A DNA stretch of 10,243 bases from Candidatus Saccharimonadota bacterium (GTDB lineage: Bacteria > Patescibacteriota > Saccharimonadia > Saccharimonadales > SLHW01), in assembly GCA_007132685.1 (NCBI GenBank), contig SLOC01000004.1:1-10243 (forward strand), given 5' to 3'. The position numbers were made by a program, and so were the translations under genes. How positions within the stretch are numbered: position 1 is the stretch's first letter; the number at the start of each line of letters is the position of its first letter. The notes beneath the pieces are model-generated. The model was not told where the DNA came from. It did no database searches and saw only the letters and a list, made by a program, of their open reading frames with translations. This document shows, piece after piece, positions 5,764-10,243 of the stretch.

Positions 5764-6327
5764 TTATTTTAGTCGCTCTCGATAAGTGCCCGCTTCTGTG
5801 TCGACACTTACCATGTCACCTATCTTGATAAACGACGGCACTTTTACGCTGATTCCAGTCTCTAGCTCTGCGTCTTTTTGCACAGAGCTGGTGGTGTCGC
5901 CTTTTACGACATCCTCGGTATATGTGACTTTAAGAGGCACGTTTTTTGGCAGCTCGATTGAGATAAGTCGCTCTCCCCAGAACTGAGCCTGGACAACGTC
6001 GCCTTCTTTTAAATATCCCGTCTTGTCGTCAATCATCTCTGAGTTCACTTCGAACTGTTCATACGTTGAGTCGTCCATAAAATAGTGCTTGGATTCATCA
6101 GCGTAGAGGAATTGTACGTTTTTATTAACTATATCTGCTTCGGCGACCGTATCATTGCCCTTATATGTCTTATCAAGCACTTTGCTATCAACGAGGGACT
6201 TAATCTTCACATTCACGATAGACCCGCCACGACCCATAACTTTCTGAGCGTAGTCGAGCACCTTATATGGTTCGTCTCCAATCGCAATAATGCGACCTTT
6301 TTTCAGATCCGTTACGCCGAGCGACAT
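5764..6327 (-). CDS. efp: Translation elongation factor P
   Basis: 187 aa, standard length. It has the KOW-like domain I (1-63), OB-fold domain II (about 64-127) and a C-terminal OB-fold domain III (128-187) that ends in T-E-A-G-T-Y-R-E-R-L-K, close to the usual D-T-R-T-G-E-Y-x-x-R-x-K. EF-P binds between the P and E sites and relieves stalling at consecutive prolines. The domain I loop that reaches the peptidyl-transferase centre reads M-G-R-G-G-S (31-36). Arg33 replaces the Lys that EpmA modifies in E. coli. EarP-type EF-Ps also have Arg here, but the flanking residues differ from that group. It lies 23 nt after rpsR, with an AGAGGA ribosome-binding site about 10 nt before the ATG. Confidence 0.97.
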   Translation of the reverse strand: MSLGVTDLKKGRIIAIGDEPYKVLDYAQKVMGRGGSIVNVKIKSLVDSKVLDKTYKGNDTVAEADIVNKNVQFLYADESKHYFMDDSTYEQFEVNSEMIDDKTGYLKEGDVVQAQFWGERLISIELPKNVPLKVTYTEDVVKGDTTSSVQKDAELETGISVKVPSFIKIGDMVSVDTEAGTYRERLK

Positions 6328-6350
6328 AGTAAGAAAATCCTCTTTTAAAT

Positions 6351-6557
6351 CTATTGATTACGGACAACAAATGGCAGCAACGCTAGATGTCTTGCTCGCT
6401 TGATTGCTGCGGAAAGCCGTCGTTGCTGATACTCTTTGAGTCCCGTCTTTTTTCTAGATTCGATTTGCCCGAACTGGTTAACGTAGCGCTGCAGCGTTTT
6501 AACGTCTTTGTAGTCAAAGTATGGTACGTCTGTCTGTTGTTTAAAAATTTTTGCCAT
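6351..6557 (-). CDS. rpsR: 30S ribosomal protein S18
   Basis: 68 aa, a little shorter than the roughly 75 aa of E. coli S18. The core is clear: Y-K-D-V-K-T-L-Q-R-Y-V (16-26), then G-Q-I-E-S-R-K-K-T-G and Q-Q-R-R-L-S-A-A-I-K-R-A-R-H-L-A-L-L-P-F (44-63). The N-terminus has no cysteines, so this is the zinc-free form. S18 pairs with S6 on the 30S platform. The Shine-Dalgarno AAGGAG (6570-6565) is 7 nt before the ATG. It lies 23 nt after ssb. In many bacteria rplI (L9) follows rpsR; here efp does. Confidence 0.97.
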   Translation of the reverse strand: MAKIFKQQTDVPYFDYKDVKTLQRYVNQFGQIESRKKTGLKEYQQRRLSAAIKRARHLALLPFVVRNQ

Positions 6558-6580
6558 GTATATTCTCCTTATTCATTCGT

Positions 6581-7060
6581 TTAAAATGGTATGTCGTCCA
6601 GATTGATAGGTTCGTCATCAGCATCTTCAATCTTGACATCATCTTTTTTCTTCGGGGCTGCCTTCTTAGATGAGGTAGAACCACTCTTCTCTTCTTGGGA
6701 TAGATCATCGTGTGATTCGCCACGACTACCGCCACCGTCAAGGAATGTCACGTCGCTTGCCATCACCTCAACTTTTGTGCGTTTTTGGCCATCTTGCTCC
6801 CAGTTACGACTTTGTAGTCTGCCCTGAACGAGACAACGACGCCCTTTGCTCATGTATTGAGAAACTCTTTCAGCAAGCGGACCCCAGCACACAATATCCA
6901 CAAAATCTGTCACTTCTTGCCATTCATTGTTTGCGTCTCTGTACGCGCTATTAAGCGCAAGACTGAAGTTGGTTACACTTTTCCCGTTTGGAGTTTGACG
7001 CAGCTCTGGATCTCGTGTGAGATTACCCATCAAAATTACGTTATTTACACTTCGTGCCAT
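6581..7060 (-). CDS. ssb: Single-stranded DNA-binding protein
   Basis: 159 aa. Residues 1-108 are the OB fold: V-N-N-V-I-L-M-G-N-L-T-R-D-P-E-L-R (5-21), F-x-L-A-L-N (32-37), V-D-I-V-C-W-G-P-L-A-E (54-64), and V-Q-G-R-L-Q-S-R-N-W (78-87). A Gly/Ser/Lys/Asp-rich disordered linker follows (109-150). The acidic tip D-D-I-P-F (155-159) is the conserved site that recruits replication and repair proteins. It protects single-stranded DNA during replication, recombination and repair. It sits between rpsF and rpsR, the classic arrangement, with gaps of 38 and 23 nt. A GAGAGGA ribosome-binding site precedes the ATG at 7060. Confidence 0.97.
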   Translation of the reverse strand: MARSVNNVILMGNLTRDPELRQTPNGKSVTNFSLALNSAYRDANNEWQEVTDFVDIVCWGPLAERVSQYMSKGRRCLVQGRLQSRNWEQDGQKRTKVEVMASDVTFLDGGGSRGESHDDLSQEEKSGSTSSKKAAPKKKDDVKIEDADDEPINLDDIPF

Positions 7061-7098
7061 CGTTATATATCCTCTCGTTACTCTATAAACATTGTACG

Positions 7099-7482
7099 CT
7101 ACTTGTCATCCTTGTCATCTTCTTGCTTAGCATGAGCGGCGTGTTTCTTTGCTTTTTCTTCTTTTTCGGCTTTGGCCTCCTCAGCTTTAGCCTTTTCTTT
7201 CGGGTCAATCTTGACCAATAAAAAGCGAATCACTTCATCAGTGATGTTTAGGGTTTGTTCAACTTTTTGAGCCCGTTCAGCCGGGAGATCAAGGGTGTAG
7301 AACACATAGACAGCATGTTCGAGCTTGCCGATTGGATACGCAAGCTTACGCTTTCCCCAATTATCAGTTGCTTTTACTTTGCCTTTGCTGTTTTTAACGA
7401 TAGTGGTTACCCGTTCCTCGGCCTTGGTTAAATCTACCTCAAGGTCAGGGTGATACAGCACCGCCAATTCATACTCTCGCAT
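7099..7482 (-). CDS. rpsF: 30S ribosomal protein S6
   Basis: 127 aa from the chosen ATG at 7482. The core is M-R-E-Y-E-L-A-V-L-Y-H-P at the start, a G-K-R-K-L-A-Y-P-I segment near 43-51, and D-E-V-I-R-F-L-L-V-K-I near 82-92. S6 forms a heterodimer with S18 on the 30S platform. The last 33 or so residues are an extension of Lys, Glu, Ala and Asp, probably a helix or disordered. The frame stays open upstream to a GTG at 7512, but the consensus Shine-Dalgarno AAAGGAG (7497-7491) lies between the two and sits 8 nt before the ATG. The GTG itself falls in the leader hairpin. This is the first gene of the rpsF-ssb-rpsR-efp-tlyA cluster. Confidence 0.96.
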   Translation of the reverse strand: MREYELAVLYHPDLEVDLTKAEERVTTIVKNSKGKVKATDNWGKRKLAYPIGKLEHAVYVFYTLDLPAERAQKVEQTLNITDEVIRFLLVKIDPKEKAKAEEAKAEKEEKAKKHAAHAKQEDDKDDK

Positions 7483-7490
7483 AAGTAGTT

Positions 7491-7497
7491 CTCCTTT
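7491..7497 (-). promoter_or_regulatory. Shine-Dalgarno that fixes the rpsF start
   Basis: AAAGGAG on the minus strand, 8 nt before the ATG at 7482. It places the start of S6 at the conserved M-R-E-Y-E-L and excludes the in-frame GTG 30 nt upstream. Confidence 0.85.
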
Positions 7498-7503
7498 GGT
7501 TAT

Positions 7504-7531
7504 AGCCTGCACTCCTAATTCGATGCAAGCT
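7504..7531 (-). promoter_or_regulatory. Leader hairpin upstream of rpsF
   Basis: On the minus strand AGCTTGCA (7531-7524) and TGCAGGCT (7511-7504) form an 8-bp stem with one G-U pair and a 12-nt loop. It lies within the predicted roughly 60-nt leader between the promoter and the rpsF Shine-Dalgarno. Many bacteria carry an S6:S18-binding leader at this place for feedback control. I do not see the CCG bulge typical of that motif, so equivalence is a hypothesis. Confidence 0.5.
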
Positions 7532-7548
7532 GAGTTTGTAATGAATCT

Positions 7549-7577
7549 ACTATACCCCTGTTAATGCCTCTTGTCAA
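7549..7577 (-). promoter_or_regulatory. Consensus sigma-70-type promoter of the rpsF cluster
   Basis: On the minus strand TTGACA (7577-7572) is a perfect -35. After exactly 17 bp comes TATAGT (7554-7549), 5 of 6 to the -10 consensus. Transcription should begin near 7542, giving a leader of about 60 nt. The -35 begins only 4 nt after the stop of the upstream 255-aa gene. It is by far the best promoter in the window and fits a highly expressed ribosomal operon. Confidence 0.88.
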
Positions 7578-7581
7578 TATC

Positions 7582-8349
7582 TTAGGCGGCCTGTAGAGAC
7601 TTTGGTATTGCTTGGTGATATGTAGGTAAATCGCTTGGGGCTAAAAAAGTCCGAACCACCTTTCTTATTCTAGTGTAGCGTGCAGTTGAGGGCACGAGAC
7701 CGTGCTCTGTTGCAGCAACATGAGACGGCTTTACGTCTTCTATTGCGGCTCCAAGCGCTGTTTGAAGTATCAAATTTCCTAGCTCTTTTTTTCTTTGCTC
7801 TAGAGATGATGCATCCAAAAATTCATCAATAACTCTGTCTGATACTATATCCCTAATATTTTGCTGTAGTGCATACTGCATAAAAAACTCGCCGATTCTT
7901 CTTCTCACATAAAACTCTTTGTTTCCGAACTTTCTCGCTCTTTCAATATAAACCGAGTCTGGACGAGCTAGATCTTCATGTTCATCTTTTGAAAGCGATA
8001 CAATCTGGTACTCTCCTTTGGAGCTTACATCAATTGCTTCCTTGGGTACGATTCCCGCACAAGACAACACGCAAAGTCGAAATTTTTCTTTGTCATCTTC
8101 AGGCAATACAGAGCCACCAAATAGAACGTGGTACCTATTATGAAGTTTTCTGGGAACATATTGGCCTCTGGAGTAGCGAAGGGCCTTGCCTGCCGTACCT
8201 AGAAGCAATGGATCTAGTCTTGGGTGAAAATGATGATGATAATCCCAGTCTTTAGGCTGGACGTCCCTAGCAGGCTCAGTGACACGGATTGGTAGTGGTA
8301 GTTTAGTTATTTCACAGGTTGGTGTTTCTAGCTTTTCTTTCATGGACAC
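7582..8349 (-). CDS. Unrecognised protein with a His-rich N-terminal motif
   Basis: 255 aa from the GTG at 8349, or 253 from the ATG at 8343. I do not recognise it. There is no signal peptide or membrane segment. Residues 35-44 hold D-W-D-Y-H-H-H-F-H-P-R. This is followed by A-L-R-Y-S-R-G-Q-Y-V-P-R (56-67) and L-H-N-R-Y-H (69-74), then C93 and C97. The His cluster plus the later H-N-x3-H spacing recalls metal-binding or HNH-type nuclease cores, but the match is too loose for a call. The C-terminal half (about 125-255) is mostly helical and basic. Arginine codons are 15 AGA/AGG to 6 CGN, the reverse of ftsK (2 to 25), which suggests recent acquisition or very different expression. It sits alone between ftsK (54-nt gap) and the rpsF promoter. 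There is no clear Shine-Dalgarno sequence. TACATT (8361-8356) ends 7 nt before the GTG, so a leaderless start is possible. Confidence 0.75.
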   Translation of the reverse strand: MSMKEKLETPTCEITKLPLPIRVTEPARDVQPKDWDYHHHFHPRLDPLLLGTAGKALRYSRGQYVPRKLHNRYHVLFGGSVLPEDDKEKFRLCVLSCAGIVPKEAIDVSSKGEYQIVSLSKDEHEDLARPDSVYIERARKFGNKEFYVRRRIGEFFMQYALQQNIRDIVSDRVIDEFLDASSLEQRKKELGNLILQTALGAAIEDVKPSHVAATEHGLVPSTARYTRIRKVVRTFLAPSDLPTYHQAIPKSLQAA

Positions 8350-8403
8350 CAGTCAAATGTATCGCCTAAACGTAAGAAACAGAGAGGGACAATCAATAGC
8401 TGC

Positions 8404-10243
8404 CTAGTCTTCTTCTGGCATATCATCGTAGACATCTTCCTGGTCTGGTAATGCGCTTTGAGGATTAAATACTTCTTCACTTGAAGCAACGAGGACTTCT
8501 CGGGGACGAGAGCCGTCAGCAGGACCAACAATCCCCTGCTCCTCCATGGTTTCGATTAAACGGGCAGCCCTACCGTAACCTATGCGCAAACGACGCTGCA
8601 GCATACTAGTACTTGCCTTGCCTGCATTTACTACGATAGTAACCGCGTCTTTATACATGTCATCATTGGCTTCATTGGCGCCATAATCAGCAACGACTCC
8701 ACCGCGACCATTAAGTTGCACCGCTTGACTGATAACCTCATCATCGTACTCAGCTTGCCGTTGTTCGCGCAGGAATTCAGTGACTTTCGTGACCTCAGGT
8801 TTTGTAATCAAAGCGGCTTGAGCACGCTTTGGTTTTGGCATTTCAGAGGTGTTAAACAACATATCACCAGTACCAAGTAATTTCTCAGCACCAGCTTGAT
8901 CAAGGATTGTTTTTGAGTCGACGTGGCTATTGACCGCAAAAGCAATACGAGCAGGTATGTTCGCCTTGATAAGTCCGGTAATTACATTCACGCTTGGACG
9001 CTGCGTTGCAAGCACAAGATGAATGCCGGCTGCTCGTGATTTTTGAGCAAGTCGCACAACCAACGCTTCAACATCACGAGCCGCCATCATCATAAGATCT
9101 GATAGTTCATCGATGACAATCACAATGTAGGGCATGCTGGATTCTTTCATTGCATCGTTATATTCATCAATGTTGCCAGTATTGGCGTCTGACATCGTCT
9201 TAAGTCGCCGCTCCATTTCGGCTACCGCCCACTTAAGCGCTGATATACACTTCTCCGGCTCGGTAATAACCGGTGTAAGCAAGTGGGGTATATCATTATA
9301 GGTGCGGAGTTCGACGTGCTTTGGATCGACTAAAATCAGCTTCATGTCAGCAGGGCTGTTGCGGTATATCAAGCTTGTTAATAATGAGTTAATCATTACT
9401 GATTTACCTGAACCAGTCTGTCCAGCAATAAGAAGGTGAGGCATCTTAGCAAGATTCGTCACAATCGCTTGACCTGATATATCTTTGCCGATAGCGAAGG
9501 TTAACTTATCTGTTGATTTCTTCCAGTCGCCCGACTGCAGAATGCTACTTAAACGCACTGTCGCTGCTTTTTCATTCGGCACCTCAATTCCCACAAGCTT
9601 TTTGCCTGGTATAGGAGCCTCCATGCGAATGGAGGTAGCCGCAAGATCTAGCGCTAAATTATCTTCGAGCTGGGTTATCTTGGTGAGCTTTACGCCAGTT
9701 GGCGGCTTAAGCGTATATTGGGTCACGCGAGGGCCGATATTCGCTCCATCCATCTCGACTTCAATATTGAAATTAGCCAGCGAGCTTTGTATATTATCGG
9801 CTTTTTCATTGACGTCACCAGCGTCAGCTTTATCCTGCTTCTGATTGAGTAAGTCGAGTCCGGGAAATTTCCAATCAGGGTCAGAGGCAATCGTCAGCGC
9901 CTCGTGATCTTCGGATTCAGTAAGTTTTTTGGCAGTATTTTTGAGTGAGGTTCGTTGTTTTGAAGGATCATCTTTTTTACTGCCGCCGTATTCGACTGGT
10001 ACACCTTCATTTAATTTAAATCCGCTTTGCTCTGCCTTCTGCTTCAGGTCGCCAAGATCGGTGTCTTTTTTCGTCTTGAGTTTGCTCAGCTTATCGGAAA
10101 TAAACTGGACAACGCGCGCAGGAGAAACTCTAAACGCCAAAAGTAGCGCAATGAAGCTTACCACAAACAACAAAACACTTGCTGAGAATCGGTTAAAAGC
10201 TTGCAGAGCAGCACTTGCTAGTACGCCACCAGGGTAACCACCA
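8404..10243 (-). CDS. ftsK: DNA translocase FtsK/SpoIIIE, N-terminal membrane part outside window
   Basis: 612 residues are visible and the frame stays open past the right edge, so the gene starts outside. Numbering is from the first visible codon. Residues 1-37 are the end of the N-terminal membrane domain (a glycine-rich loop, then a transmembrane segment at about 22-37). A charged linker follows (about 40-155). The alpha/beta motor runs from about 155 to 480: Walker A G-Q-T-G-S-G-K-S (274-281), Walker B I-V-I-V-I-D-E (373-379), then L-A-T-Q-R-P-S (411-417). The gamma winged helix, which reads KOPS-type sequences, is at about 529-586 with G-Y-G-R-A-A-R-L-I-E where G-Y-N-R is usual. The tail is acidic. 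The hexamer pumps chromosomal DNA through the division septum. Arginine codons are almost all CGN (25 of 27). Confidence 0.95.
   Translation of the reverse strand, partial: GGYPGGVLASAALQAFNRFSASVLLFVVSFIALLLAFRVSPARVVQFISDKLSKLKTKKDTDLGDLKQKAEQSGFKLNEGVPVEYGGSKKDDPSKQRTSLKNTAKKLTESEDHEALTIASDPDWKFPGLDLLNQKQDKADAGDVNEKADNIQSSLANFNIEVEMDGANIGPRVTQYTLKPPTGVKLTKITQLEDNLALDLAATSIRMEAPIPGKKLVGIEVPNEKAATVRLSSILQSGDWKKSTDKLTFAIGKDISGQAIVTNLAKMPHLLIAGQTGSGKSVMINSLLTSLIYRNSPADMKLILVDPKHVELRTYNDIPHLLTPVITEPEKCISALKWAVAEMERRLKTMSDANTGNIDEYNDAMKESSMPYIVIVIDELSDLMMMAARDVEALVVRLAQKSRAAGIHLVLATQRPSVNVITGLIKANIPARIAFAVNSHVDSKTILDQAGAEKLLGTGDMLFNTSEMPKPKRAQAALITKPEVTKVTEFLREQRQAEYDDEVISQAVQLNGRGGVVADYGANEANDDMYKDAVTIVVNAGKASTSMLQRRLRIGYGRAARLIETMEEQGIVGPADGSRPREVLVASSEEVFNPQSALPDQEDVYDDMPEED

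Noticed and set aside
6541..6741. 66-aa minus-strand frame overlapping the end of ssb
   Set aside because: It is ssb tail sequence read in a shifted frame. The ssb frame ends cleanly in the conserved D-D-I-P-F.
7483..7512. GTG start for S6, adding 10 residues
   Set aside because: The Shine-Dalgarno AAAGGAG lies downstream of it and serves the ATG at 7482, and the family N-terminus M-R-E-Y-E-L starts there. The GTG is in the leader hairpin.
8350..8403. Terminator between ftsK and the 255-aa gene
   Set aside because: No GC-rich stem with a T-run can be drawn in these 54 bases.
8404..10173. FtsK starting at the TTG at 10173
   Set aside because: The same frame stays open to the right edge and encodes a glycine-rich loop followed by the transmembrane segment. 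The TTG is an internal leucine and the true start lies outside the window.
1..10243. TGA reassigned to Gly or Trp (alternative genetic code)
   Set aside because: All genes give full-length, well-conserved proteins with the standard code and no in-frame TGA, so reassignment is not needed. Only avoidance of TGA as a stop is seen.
1..10243. tRNA genes, CRISPR arrays, insertion sequences, att sites
   Set aside because: I looked for cloverleaf arms, regularly spaced repeats and transposase frames with terminal repeats. None was found, and almost all sequence is taken up by genes.

Overview
This window looks like a chromosomal segment of a Patescibacteria/CPR bacterium, most likely Candidatus Saccharibacteria (TM7). 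That placement is an inference from overall gene style, not from a marker alignment. The supporting features are a short S18, an S6 with a charged C-terminal extension, an EF-P with Arg at the loop tip, a Crp/Fnr protein lacking ligand signatures, tightly packed genes and several starts without a Shine-Dalgarno sequence. The standard code reads through every gene. No complete gene ends in TGA (6 TAG, 6 TAA).

Layout. 1-1773 (minus): a membrane-anchored TPR protein followed 3 nt later by a large secreted protein that runs off the left edge. 1829-2923 (plus): ychF, divergent from the TPR gene across a 55-bp palindromic promoter region. 2920-4254 (minus): a bacterial PH-domain protein followed by a degenerate phosphoribosyltransferase-like protein whose stop codon interlocks with that of ychF. 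4392-5042 (plus): a Crp/Fnr-family regulator, divergent from the PH gene across 137 bp that carries a near-perfect Crp-type palindrome. 5032-7482 (minus): the cluster rpsF-ssb-rpsR-efp-tlyA behind a consensus sigma-70-type promoter and a leader hairpin. 7582-8349 (minus): an unrecognised conserved-looking protein with a His-rich motif and deviant arginine codons. 8404-10243 (minus): ftsK/spoIIIE, with its 5' end outside the window.

How the genes fit together. The right half is core machinery: 30S assembly (S6, S18), single-strand DNA protection (SSB), rescue of polyproline stalling (EF-P), rRNA 2'-O-methylation (TlyA) and chromosome pumping at division (FtsK). The left half is more lineage-specific: a putative surface protein with its TPR partner, a PH/PRT pair, and a Crp-like regulator that probably controls itself and perhaps the PH/PRT pair.

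No gene-free stretch exceeds 137 bp. I see no tRNA, rRNA, CRISPR array or insertion sequence. I do not see an obvious new multi-gene system. The most promising leads are the unknown 255-aa protein, the Crp-type operator, the pseudo-PRT and the secreted/TPR pair.
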